Below are positions 7,278-19,471 of a DNA stretch of 64,000 bases, one piece after another. How positions within the stretch are numbered: the first letter of the stretch is position 1; the number at the start of each line of letters is the position of its first letter. The notes below the pieces were generated by a model. The model ran no database searches. It had not been told where the DNA came from and saw only the letters and a program-made list of their open reading frames with translations. The translations under genes were made by a program, and so were the position numbers. The stretch is from Halichoerus grypus (lineage: Eukaryota > Chordata > Mammalia > Carnivora > Phocidae): the NCBI RefSeq assembly GCF_964656455.1, contig NC_135726.1, forward strand, positions 36,609,930 to 36,673,929, written 5' to 3'.

Positions 7278-10010
7278 GTGCTTTAGCTACCGTCGACCTC
7301 TCTGTGGGCGAAGCAGTTTAGGGTGTACTGTGGCTGAGAGCCTGGGGACGGTTTCAATATCGTAATATCGGGGAGAGACAGGCCGGTACAGAAGGCAGCT
7401 CTCAACTCACATCATGGTTATGGGGCTAGTACCGTTGCCCTGGGTGTGTGTGCAGGCTTAAAGACAGCCACCTAAGTCGAAGGAAAAACACGGTAGAGGA
7501 TCCGTGCTTCAGCTAAAACAGCCGCTCCTGAGGGTGGCAGCATTTGGTTGTGTGCGTGCATGAGAGGACTGCAAGGGAGTCCAAAGTTTCTGCGAGTGAG
7601 GCTCAGGCCCCAGCCAAAGGCAGAACACGACTCCCCGTGTGTTTCATTTAGCTAGTACTGCGGCCCTACTTTTGCATGGAAGTCTAATCGCTAGCGTTCT
7701 CCCTGGAAGAAACAACACGGTAGAGAAACCGTGCTTTAGCTACCATCCACCTCTCTGAGGGAGGAAGCACTTTCCAGGCTACCGTGGGTGAGAGCCTGAG
7801 GAACGGGTTCCTTACGTGAAACCGAGGGAGAAGGAGTCCGGGCCAGAAGGCTCCTCTCGACTCAGCTCTTGTTACCTGAAGCTAACACTTCGGCTCCATG
7901 TGTGCATGGGAATGCTAAGGGCTCCACACTGATTTGGCAGAAAGAAGCCGGTCAAGAACCCCAGCTTCAGCTCATTCGCCTCTCCACAGGGTGGCAGCAT
8001 TTTCAAGTCCGCTTGAGTGCAAACCTGGGGAAGGAGTCCCAGCAGAATTCGGAGGGAGAAATAAGCATGGGCAGAAGGCACCTATCGACTCAACTCTTGT
8101 TTCGGGAAACTAGATCGGCTCTCCCGTGTGTGCGTGGAGTCCTCAGTGCCATCCACGCAACGCAAAGGAACAAAACTGTAGAGAACCCGTGCCTCAGCAA
8201 AGATCGCCCTTCCTGAGCGTGCACTTCATCTATTGTGTGTTTTTGTGAAAGCATGAGAAATGGAACCTAAACGTAACTCGGAGTGAGAAGCAGGCCTGGA
8301 AGGAAGGCTGCTGCCGACTCACCTCTTGTTTGAGGAGATTAGCACTGCTGTACCCTGTGTGCCTGGATGCCTAGTTCCCAGGCTACTAACACCAAGAATC
8401 AATCCTATAGAGTGACTGCGCTTGAGTTAACATTGCCGTTCCTGAAGCAGGAGGAATTTGACAGTGCTCGTGTACGAGAGACCGGGCAAAGGGTCCCAGA
8501 CGTGAAATGGAGTGAGAAACAGGCCGGTGCAGAAGGCAGCTCTCAAGTCACCTCTGGTTTATGAGGCTAGTACCCTTGCCCCGGGGGTTCCTGCAGGCCT
8601 AAAGCCAACCACCTAACTCAAAGGAACAACTCTGTAGCGAATTCCTGCTTCGGCTAAAAGAGCCATGCCTCAGGGTGGACGCATTTTGCTGTGTGCATGC
8701 GTGAGCGCACTGCAAGTGAGTCCAAAACCATTTTCCTTGTGAGACCCAGGCCCCGGAAGAAGCCACAACACGACTCCCCACTTGCTCCATGAAGCTAGTA
8801 CTGCGGCCCCACTTTTGCATGGAAGTCTAATGGCTAGCTTTCTAACTCGGAGAAAAAACACTGTAGAGAAACCGTGCTTTAGCTACCGTCGACCTCTCTG
8901 TGGGCGAAGCAGTTTAGGGTGTACTGTGGCTGAGAGCCTGGGGACGGTTTCCATATCGTAATATCGGGGGAGAGAGAGGCCGGTACAGAAGGCAGCTGTA
9001 AACTCACTACACGGTTATGGGGCTAGTTCCGTTGCCCCGTGGGTGTGTGCTGGCTTAAACACAACCACCTAACTCGAAAGAAAAACTCAGCACAGAATCT
9101 GTGCCTCAGCTAAAACAGCTGCTCCTGAGGGTGGAAGCTTCTTTTGTGTGTGTGCGTGAGAGCACTGCAAGGGAGTCGCAAACCTAATTCGGACGGAGCC
9201 TCAGGCAGCTGCAGAAGGCAGCACACGACTCCTCACTTATTTCGTGAAGCCAGCACTGCGGCCCCAATTTTGCATGGAGGTCTAATAGCTAGCGTTCTAA
9301 CTCGAAGAAAGAACACTGTAGAGAAACCGTGCTTTAGCTACCGTCGACCACTCTGTGGGCGAAGCAGTTTAGGGTGTACTGTGGCTGAGAGCCTGGGGAC
9401 GGTTTCCATATCGTAATATCGGGGGAGAGACAGGCCGCTACAGAAGGCAGCTCTCAACTCACATCATGGTTATGGGGCTAGGACCGTTGCCCAGGGTGTG
9501 TGTGCAGGCTTAAACACAGCCACCTAACTCGAAGGAAAAACTCGGTTGAGAGCCTGTGCTGCAGGTAAAACAGCTGCTCCTGAGGGTGGCAGCATTTTGT
9601 TGTGTGCGTGCGTGAGAGCACTGCAGGGGAGTCCAAAGCTTTTTGCGAGTGAGACTCAGGCCCCAGCGAAAGGCAGAACACGACTCCCCATGTGTTTCAT
9701 CAAGCTAGCACGGCAGCCCCACTTTTGCATGGAAGTCTAATAGCTAGCGTTCTAATTCGAAGAAACAACACTGTAGAGAAACCGTGCTTTAGCTACCGTC
9801 GACCTCTCTGTGGGCGAAGCAGTTTAGGGTATACTGTGGCTGAGAGCCTGGGGACGCTTTCCATTTTGTAATATCGGGGGAGAGACAGGCCGGAACAGAG
9901 GTCAGCTCTCAATTCACTACATGGTTATGGGGCTAGTTCCGTTGACCATGGTGTGTGTGCAGGCTTCAACACAGCCACCTAACTCGAAGGAAAAACTCGG
10001 TAGAGAGCCA

Positions 10011-10238
10011 GTGCTGCAGACAAAATAGCTGCTCCTGAGGGTGGCAGCATTTTGTTGTGTGCGTGCGTGAGAGCACTGCAAGGGAGTCCAAAGCTTTTTG
10101 CGAGTGAGACTCAGGCCCCAGCGAAAGGCAGAACACGACTCCCCATGTGTTTGACCAAGCTAGCACGGCAGCCCCACATTTGCATGGAAGTCTAATAGCT
10201 AGCGTTCTAACTCGAAGAAACTACACAGTAGAGAAACC
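10011..10238 (+). repeat. Fusion monomer m11/m17 in U3
   Basis: Same switch from m11 to m17 markers as at 6595 in U2, so the fusion arose once and was copied together with the rest of the unit. Confidence 0.88.
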
Positions 10239-10693
10239 GTGCTTTAGCTACCGTCGACCTCTCTGTGGGCGAAGCAGTTTAGGGTGTACTGTGGCTGAGA
10301 GCCTGGGGACGGTTTCAATATCGTAATATTGGGGGAGAGAGAGGCCGCTACAGAAGGCAGCTCTCAACCCACATCATGGTTATGGGGCTAGTACCGTTGC
10401 CCAGGGTGTGTGTGCAGGCTTAAATGAAGCCACCTAACTCGAAGGAAAAACTCGGTTGAGAGCCTGTGCTTCAGTTAAAACAGCTGCTCCTGAGGGTGGC
10501 AGCATTTTGTTGTGTGCGTGCCTGAGAGCACTGCAAGGGAGTCCAAAGCTTTTTGCGAGTGAGACTCAGGCCCCAGCGAAAGGCAGAACACGACTCCCCA
10601 TGTGTTTGACCAAGCTAGCACGGCAGCCCCACATTTGCATGGAAGTCTAAAGGTTAGCGTTCTAACTCGAAGAAACTACACAGTAGAGAAACC
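10239..10693 (+). repeat. Extra A-B monomer pair specific to type B (U3)
   Basis: Counterpart of 6823-7277, with one private base in the alternating GTGCGTGCGTG stretch (CGTGCCTGAG). Confidence 0.82.
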
Positions 10694-11146
10694 GTGCTTT
10701 AGCTACCGTCGACCTCTCTGTGGGCGAAGCAGTTTAGGGTGTACTGTGGCTGAGAGCCTGGGGACGGTTTCAATATCGTAATATCGGGGAGAGACAGGCC
10801 GGTACAGAAGGCAGCTCTCAACTCACATCATGGTTATGGGGCTAGTACCGTTGCCCTGGGTGTGTGTGCAGGCTTAAAGACAGCCACCTAAGTCGAAGGA
10901 AAAACACGGTAGAGGATCCGTGCTTCAGCTAAAACAGCCGCTCCTGAGGGTGGCAGCATTTGGTTGTGTGCGTGCATGAGAGGACTGCAAGGGAGTCCAA
11001 AGTTTCTGCGAGTGAGGCTCAGGCCCCAGCCAAAGGCAGAACACGACTCCCCGTGTGTTTCATTTAGCTAGTACTGCGGCCCTACTTTTGCATGGAAGTC
11101 TAATCGCTAGCGTTCTCCCTGGAAGAAACAACACGGTAGAGAAACC

Positions 11147-14100
11147 GTGCTTTAGCTACCATCCACCTCTCTGAGGGAGGAAGCACTTTCCAGGCTACCG
11201 TGGGTGAGAGCCTGAGGAACGGGTTCCTTACGTGAAACCGAGGGAGAAGGAGTCCGGGCCAGAAGGCTCCTCTCGACTCAGCTCTTGTTACCTGAAGCTA
11301 ACACTTCGGCTCCATGTGTGCATGGGAATGCTAAGGGCTCCACACTGATTTGGCAGAAAGAAGCCGGTCAAGAACCCCAGCTTCAGCTCATTCGCCTCTC
11401 CACAGGGTGGCAGCATTTTCAAGTCCGCTTGAGTGCAAACCTGGGGAAGGAGTCCCAGCAGAATTCGGAGGGAGAAATAAGCATGGGCAGAAGGCACCTA
11501 TCGACTCAACTCTTGTTTCGGGAAACTAGATCGGCTCTCCCGTGTGTGCGTGGAGTCCTCAGTGCCATCCACGCAACGCAAAGGAACAAAACTGTAGAGA
11601 ACCCGTGCCTCAGCAAAGATCGCCCTTCCTGAGCGTGCACTTCATCTATTGTGTGTTTTTGTGAAAGCATGAGAAATGGAACCTAAACGTAACTCGGAGT
11701 GAGAAGCAGGCCTGGAAGGAAGGCTGCTGCCGACTCACCTCTTGTTTGAGGAGATTAGCACTGCTGTACCCTGTGTGCCTGGATGCCTAGTTCCCAGGCT
11801 ACTAACACCAAGAATCAATCCTATAGAGTGACTGCGCTTGAGTTAACATTGCCGTTCGTGAAGCAGGAGGAATTTGACACTGCTCGTGTACGAGAGACCG
11901 GGCAAAGGGTCCCAGACGTGAAATGGAGTGAGAAACAGGCCGGTGCAGAAGGCAGCTCTCAAGTCACCTCTGGTTTATGAGGCTAGTACCCTTGCCCCGG
12001 GGGTTCCTGCAGGCCTAAAGCCAACCACCTAACTCAAAGGAACAACTCTGTAGCGAATTCCTGCTTCGGCTAAAAGAGCCATGCCTCAGGGTGGACGCAT
12101 TTTGCTGTGTGCATGCGTGAGCGCACTGCAAGTGAGTCCAAAACCATTTTCCTTGTGAGACCCAGGCCCCGGAAGAAGCCACAACACGACTCCCCACTTG
12201 CTCCATGAAGCTAGTACTGCGGCCCCACTTTTGCATGGAAGTCTAATGGCTAGCTTTCTAACTCGGAGAAAAAACACTGTAGAGAAACCGTGCTTTAGCT
12301 ACCGTCGACCTCTCTGTGGGCGAAGCAGTTTAGGGTGTACTGTGGCTGAGAGCCTGGGGACGGTTTCCATATCGTAATATCGGGGGAGAGAGAGGCCGGT
12401 ACAGAAGGCAGCTGTAAACTCACTACACGGTTATGGGGCTAGTTCCGTTGCCCCGTGGGTGTGTGCTGGCTTAAACACAACCACCTAACTCGAAAGAAAA
12501 ACTCAGCACAGAATCTGTGCCTCAGCTAAAACAGCTGCTCCTGAGGGTGGAAGCTTCTTTTGTGTGTGTGCGTGAGAGCACTGCAAGGGAGTCGCAAACC
12601 TAATTCGGACGGAGCCTCAGGCAGCTGCAGAAGGCAGCACACGACTCCTCACTTATTTCGTGAAGCCAGCACTGCGGCCCCAATTTTGCATGGAGGTCTA
12701 ATAGCTAGCGTTCTAACTCGAAGAAAGAACACTGTAGAGAAACCGTGCTTTAGCTACCGTCGACCACTCTGTGGGCGAAGCAGTTTAGGGTGTACTGTGG
12801 CTGAGAGCCTGGGGACGGTTTCCATATCGTAATATCGGGGGAGAGACAGGCCGCTACAGAAGGCAGCTCTCAACTCACATCATGGTTATGGGGCTAGGAC
12901 CGTTGCCCAGGGTGTGTGTGCAGGCTCAAACACAGCCACCTAACTCGAAGGAAAAACTCGGTTGAGAGCCTGTGCTGCAGGTAAAACAGCTGCTCCTGAG
13001 GGTGGCAGCATTTTGTTGTGTGCGTGCGTGAGAGCACTGCAGGGGAGTCCAAAGCTTTTTGCGAGTGAGACTCAGGCCCCAGCGAAAGGCAGAACACGAC
13101 TCCCCATGTGTTTCATCAAGCTAGCACGGCAGCCCCACTTTTGCATGGAAGTCTAATAGCTAGCGTTCTAATTCGAAGAAACAACACTGTAGAGAAACCG
13201 TGCTTTAGCTACCGTTGACCTCTCTGTGGGCGAAGCAGTTTAGGGTATACTGTGGCTGAGAGCCTGGGGACGCTTTCCATTTTGTAATATCGGGGGAGAG
13301 ACAGGCCGGAACAGAGGTCAGCTCTCAATTCACTACATGGTTATGGGGCTAGTTCCGTTGACCATGGTGTGTGTGCAGGCTTCAACACAGCCACCTAACT
13401 CGAAGGAAAAACTCGGTAGAGAGCCAGTGCTGCAGACAAAATAGCTGCTCCTGAGGGTGGCAGCATTTTGTTGTGTGCGTGCGTGAGAGCACTGCAAGGG
13501 AGTCCAAAGCATTTTGCGCGTGAGACTCAGGCCCCAGCGAAAGGCAGAACACGACTCCCCATGTGTTTCATCACGCTAGCACGCCAGCCCCACTTTTGCA
13601 TGGAAGTCTAACAGCTAGTGTTCTAACTCGAAGAAACAACACTGTAGAGAAACCGTGCTTTAGCTACCGTCGACCTCTAGACGGAGGAAGCATTACACGG
13701 AGTACCGTGGATGAGAGCCTGGGGAACGGGTTCCATACGTGAAACCAAGGGAGAAATAGGTCTGGGCAGAAGGCACCTCTGGACTCAGCTCTTGCTACCT
13801 GAAGCTAGCACTAATGCTCCATGTGTGCTTGGAATGCTATGTGCTCGACAGTGACTGGGAAGAAACAAGCCTGTAAAGAATCCCAGCTGCAGCTCATTCG
13901 CCTACCAGGCTACTAACACCAAGAATCAATGCTGTAGCGTTACTGCGCTTTAGCTAACATTGCCGTTCCTGAAGCCGCAGGAGTTCTATAGTGCTCGTGT
14001 ATGAGAGACCGGGGAAAGGGTCCCAGACGTGAAATGGAGTGAGAAACAGGCCGGTGCGGAAGGCAGCTCTCAACTCACCTCTGGTTTATGAGGCTAGTAC

Positions 14101-15308
14101 CCTTGCCCCGGGTATGACTGCAGGCCATAAGCCAACCACCTAACTCAAAGGAACAACTCTGTAGGGAATTCCTGCTTCGGCTAAAATAGCCATGCCTCAG
14201 GGTGGACGCATTGTGTGGTGTGCATGCGTGAGTGCACAGCAAGTGAGTCCAAAACCATTTTCCTTGTGAGACCCAGGCCCCGGAAGAAGCCACAACACGA
14301 CTCCCAATTGCTCCATGAAACTAGTACTGCGGCCCCAATTTTGAATGGAAGTCTAATAGCTAGCTTTCTAACTCGAAGAAACAACACTGTAGAGAAACCG
14401 TGCTTTGGCTACCGTCGACCTCTCTGTGGGCGAAGCACTTTAGGCTGTACTGTGGCTGAGAGCCTGGGGACGGTTTCAATATGGTAATATCGGGGGGGAG
14501 ACAGGCTGGAACAGAAGGCAGCTCTCAACCCAAATCATGGTTATGGGGCTAGTACTGTTGTCCAGGGTGTGTGTGCAGGCTTAAATGGAGCCACCTAACT
14601 CGAAGGAAAAACTCGGTAGAGAGCCTGTGCTGCAGGTTAAACAGCTGCTCCTGAGGGTGTCAGCATTTTGTTGTGTGCGTGCGTGAGAGCACTGCAAGGG
14701 AGTCCAAAGCTTTTTGTGAGTGAGACTCAGGCCCCAGCGAAAGGCAGAACACGACTCCCCATGTGTTTGACCAAGCTAGCACGGCAGCCCCACATTTGCA
14801 TGGAAGTCTAATAGCTAGCGTTCTAACTCGAAGAAACTACACAGTAGAGAAACCGTGCTTTAGCTACCGTCGACCTCTCTGTGGGCGAAGCAGTTTAGGG
14901 TGTACTGTGGCTGAGAGCCTGGGGACATTTTCCATTTTGTAAAATCGGGGGAGAGACAGGCCGGTACAGAAGGCAGCTCTCAACTCACATCATGGTTATG
15001 GGGCTAGTACCGTTGCCCTGGGTGTGTGTGCAGGCTTAAAGACAGCCACCTAACTCGAAGGAAAAACACGGTAGAGGATCCGTGCTTCAGCTAAAACAGC
15101 CGCTCCTGAGGGTGGCAGCATTTGGTTGTGTGCGTGCATGAGAGGACTGCAAGGGAGTCCAAAGTTTCTGCGAGTGAGGCTCAGGCCCCAGCCAAAGGCA
15201 GAACACGACTCCCCGTGTGTTTCATTTAGCTAATACTGCGGCCCTACTTTTGCATGGAAGTCTAATCGCTAGCGTTCTCCCTGGAAGAAACAACACGGTA
15301 GAGAAACC
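11147..15308 (+). repeat. HOR unit U4, type A (4162 bp)
   Basis: Same order and length as U1, sharing its m15 one-base deletion (CTCCCAATTGC near 14303) and the seven-G run in m16. Private changes include CCGTTGACC for CCGTCGACC near 13213. Its m11 begins with the type-B-like GAGGGTGGCAGC before returning to m11 markers, whereas U1 has GAGCGTGGAAGC. Confidence 0.93.
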
Positions 15309-18300
15309 GTGCTTTAGCTACCATCCACCTCTCTGAGGGAGGAAGCACTTTCCAGGCTACCGTGGGTGAGAGCCTGAGGAACGGGTTCCTTACGTGAAAC
15401 CGAGGGAGAAGGAGTCCGGGCCAGAAGGCTCCTCTCGACTCAGCTCTTGTTACCTGAAGCTAACACTTCGGCTCCATGTGTGCATGGGAATGCTAAGGGC
15501 TCCACACTGATTTGGCAGAAAGAAGCCGGTCAAGAACCCCAGCTTCAGCTCATTCGCCTCTCCACAGGGTGGCAGCATTTTCAAGTCCGCTTGAGTGCAA
15601 ACCTGGGGAAGGAGTCCCAGCAGAATTCGGAGGGAGAAATAAGCATGGGCAGAAGGCACCTATCGACTCAACTCTTGTTTCGGGAAACTAGATCGGCTCT
15701 CCCGTGTGTGCGTGGAGTCCTCAGTGCCATCCACGCAACGCAAAGGAACAAAACTGTAGAGAACCCGTGCCTCAGCAAAGATCGCCCTTCCTGAGCGTGC
15801 ACTTCATCTATGGTGTGTTTTTGTGAAAGCATGAGAAATGGAACCTAAACGTAACTCGGAGTGAGAAGCAGGCCTGGAAGGAAGGCTGCTGCCGACTCAC
15901 CTCTTGTTTGAGGAGATTAGCACTGCTGTACCCTGTGTGCCTGGATGCCTAGTTCCCAGGCTACTAACACCAAGAATCAATCCTATAGAGTGACTGCGCT
16001 TGAGTTAACATTGCCGTTCGTGAAGCAGGAGGAATTTGACACTGCTCGTGTACGAGAGACCGGGCAAAGGGTCCCAGACGTGAAATGGAGTGAGAAACAG
16101 GCCGGTGCAGAAGGCAGCTCTCAAGTCACCTCTGGTTTATGAGGCTAGTACCCTTGCCCCGGGGGTTCCTGCAGGCCTAAAGCCAACCACCTAACTCAAA
16201 GGAACAACTCTGTAGCGAATTCCTGCTTCGGCTAAAAGAGCCATGCCTCAGGGTGGACGCATTTTGCTGTGTGCATGCGTGAGCGCACTGCAAGTGAGTC
16301 CAAAACCATTTTCCTTGTGAGACCCAGGCCCCGGAAGAAGCCACAACACGACTCCCCACTTGCTCCATGAAGCTAGTACTGCGGCCCCACTTTTGCATGG
16401 AAGTCTAATGGCTAGCTTTCTAACTCGGAGAAAAAACACTGTAGAGAAACCGTGCTTTAGCTACCGTCGACCTCTCTGTGGGCGAAGCAGTTTAGGGTGT
16501 ACTGTGGCTGAGAGCCTGGGGACGGTTTCCATATCGTAATATCGGGGGAGAGAGAGGCCGGTACAGAAGGCAGCTGTAAACTCACTACACGGTTATGGGG
16601 CTAGTTCCGTTGCCCCGTGGGTGTGTGCTGGCTTAAACACAACCACCTAACTCGAAAGAAAAACTCAGCACAGAATCTGTGCCTCAGCTAAAACAGCTGC
16701 TCCTGAGGGTGGAAGCTTCTTTTGTGTGTGTGCGTGCGAGCACTGCAAGGGAGTCGCAAACCTAATTCGGACGGAGCCTCAGGCAGCTGCAGAAGGCAGC
16801 ACACGACTCCTCACTTATTTCGTGAAGCCAGCACTGCGGCCCCAATTTTGCATGGAGGTCTAATAGCTAGCGTTCTAACTCGAAGAAAGAACACTGTAGA
16901 GAAACCGTGCTTTAGCTACCATCGACCACTCTGTGGGCGAAGCAGTTTAGGGTGTACTGTGGCTGAGAGCCTGGGGACGGTTTCCATATCGTAATATCGG
17001 GGGAGAGACAGGCCGCTACAGAAGGCAGCTCTCAACTCACATCATGGTTATGGGGCTAGGACCGTTGCCCAGGGTGTGTGTGCAGGCTTAAACACAGCCA
17101 CCTAACTCGAAGGAAAAACTCGGTTGAGAGCCTGTGCTGCAGGTAAAACAGCTGCTCCTGAGGGTGGCAGCATTTTGTTGTGTGCGTGCGTGAGAGCACT
17201 GCAGGGGAGTCCAAAGCTTTTTGCGAGTGAGACTCAGGCCCCAGCAAAAGGCAGAACACGACTTCCCATGTGTTTCATCAAGCTAGCACGGCAGCCCCAC
17301 TTTTGCATGGAAGTCTAATAGCTAGCGTTCTAATTCGAAGAAACAACACTGTAGAGAAACCGTGCTTTAGCTACCGTCGACCTCTCTGTGGGCGAAGCAG
17401 TTTAGGGTATACTGTGGCTGAGAGCCTGGGGACGCTTTCCATTTTGTAATATCGGGGGAGAGACAGGCCGGAACAGAGGTCAGCTCTCAATTCACTACAT
17501 GGTTATGGGGCTAGTTCCGTTGACCATGGTGTGTGTGCAGGCTCAAACACAGCCACCTAACTCGAAGGAAAAACTCGGTAGAGAGCCTGTGCTGCAGGTA
17601 AAATAGCTGCTCCTGAGCGTGGCAGCATTTTGTTGTGTGCGTGCGTGAGAGCACTGCAAGGGAGTCCAAAGCATTTTGCGCGTGAGACTCAGGCCCCAGC
17701 GAAAGGCAGGACACGACTCCCCATGTGTTTCATCACGCTAGCACGCCAGCCCCACTTTTGCATGGAAGTCTAACAGCTAGTGTTCTAACTCGAAGAAACA
17801 ACACTGTAGAGAAACCGTGCTTTAGCTACCGTCGACCTCTAGACGGAGGAAGCATTACACGGAGTACCGTGGCTGAGAGCCTGGGGAAGGGGTTCCATAC
17901 GTGAAACCAAGGGAGAAATAGGTCCGGGCAGAAGGCACCTCTGGACTCAGCTCTTGCTACCTGAAGCTAGCACTACTGCTCCATGTGTGCTTGGAATGCT
18001 ATGTGCTCGACAGTGACTGGGAAGAAACAAGCCTGTAAAGAATCCCAGCTGCAGCTCATTCGCCTACCAGGCTACTAACACCAAGAATCAATGCTGTAGC
18101 GTTACTGCGCTTTAGCTAACATTGCCGTTCCTGAAGCCGCAGGAGTTCTATAGTGCTCGTGTATGAGAGACCGGGGAAAGGGTCCCAGACGTGAAATGGA
18201 GTGAGAAACAGGCCGGTGCGGAAGGCAGCTCTCAACTCACCTCTGGTTTATGAGGCTAGTACCCTTGCCCCGGGTATGCCTGCAGGCCATAAGCCAACCA

Positions 18301-19471
18301 CCTAACTCAAAGGAACAACTCTGTAGGGAATTCCTGCTTCGGCTAAAATAGCCATGCCTCAGGGTGGACGCATTGTGTGGTGTGCATGCGTGAGTGCACA
18401 GCAAGTGAGTCCAAAACCATTTTCCTTGTGAGACCCAGGCCCCGGAAGAAGCCACAACACGACTCCCCACTTGCTCCATGAAACTAGTACTGCGACCCCA
18501 CTTTTGAATGGAAGTCTAATAGCTAGCTTTCTAACTCGAAGAAACAACACTGTAGAGAAACCGTGCTTTGGCTACCGTCGACCTCTCTGTGGGCGAAGCA
18601 GTTTAGGGTGTACTGTGGCTGAGAGCCTGGGGACGGTTTCAATATGGTAATATCGGGGGAGAGACAGGCCGGAACAGAAGGCAGCTCTCAACCCAAATCA
18701 TGGTTATGGGGCTAGTACTGTTGTCCAGGGTGTGTGTGCAGGCTTAAATGGAGCCACCTAACTCGAAGGAAAAACTCGGTAGAGAGCCTGTGCTGCAGGT
18801 AAAACAGCTGCTCCTGAGGGTGTCAGCATTTTGTTGTGTGCGTGCGTGAGAGCACTGCAAGGGAGTCCAAAGCTTTTTGTGAGTGAGACTCAGGCCCCAG
18901 CGAAAGGCAGAACACGACTCCCCATGTGTTTGACCAAGCTAGCACGGCAGCCCCACATTTGCATGGAAGTCTAATAGCTAGCGTTCTAACTCGAAGAAAC
19001 TACACAGTAGAGAAACCGTGCTTTAGCTACCGTCGACCTCTCTGTGGGCGAAGCAGTTTAGGGTGTACTGTGGCTGAGAGCCTGGGGACATTTTCCATTT
19101 TGTAAAATCGGGGGAGAGACAGGCCGGTACAGAAGGCAGCTCTCAACTCACATCATGGTTATGGGGCTAGTACCGTTGCCCTGGGTGTGTGTGCAGGCTT
19201 AAATGGAGCCACCTAACTCGAAGGAAAAACACGGTAGAGGATCCGTGCTTCAGCTAAAACAGCCGCTCCTGAGGGTGGCAGCATTTGGTTGTGTGCGTGC
19301 ATGAGAGGACTGCAAGGGAGTCCAAAGTTTCTGCGAGTGAGGCTCAGGCCCCAGCCAAAGGCAGAACACGACTCCCCGTGTGTTTCATTTAGCTAATACT
19401 GCGGCCCTACTTTTGCATGGAAGTCTAATCGCTAGCGTTCTCCCTGGAAGAAACAACACGGTAGAGAAACC
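15309..19471 (+). repeat. HOR unit U5, type A (4163 bp)
   Basis: Full m1-m19 without the m15 deletion. Markers are TCTATGGTGTG in m3 (others TCTATTGTG), ACCATCGACC near 16919 and GGCAGGACACG in m11 near 17706. The last is otherwise seen only in U13, about 31.8 kb away. Its m16 has GAAGCAGTTTAGGGTG in place of the usual m16 CACTTTAGGCTG. Confidence 0.93.

Larger units (their letters stand above)
4315..7730 (+). repeat. HOR unit U2, type B (3416 bp, 15 full monomers)
   Basis: Order: m1-m10, an m11/m17 fusion (6595), an A monomer (6823), an m17-like B monomer (7050), an m18-like A monomer (7278) and m19 (7504). The second island (m12-m16 with the remnant) is missing. The length fits type A minus about 1200 bp (m11 to m17) plus one extra pair of about 455 bp. 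It is almost the same as U3; both read CCTAAGTCGAAGG near the end where all other units read CCTAACTCG (CCTAATTCG in U13). Confidence 0.92.
7731..11146 (+). repeat. HOR unit U3, type B (3416 bp)
   Basis: Same monomer order and fusion as U2, with few differences: TTCCTGAAGC and GACAGTGC in m4 (U2 has TTCGTGAAGC and GACACTGC), and GTGCCTGAGAG at about 10519 for GTGCGTGAGAG. U17 carries the same two m4 markers, although U17 is at the far end of the window. Confidence 0.92.
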
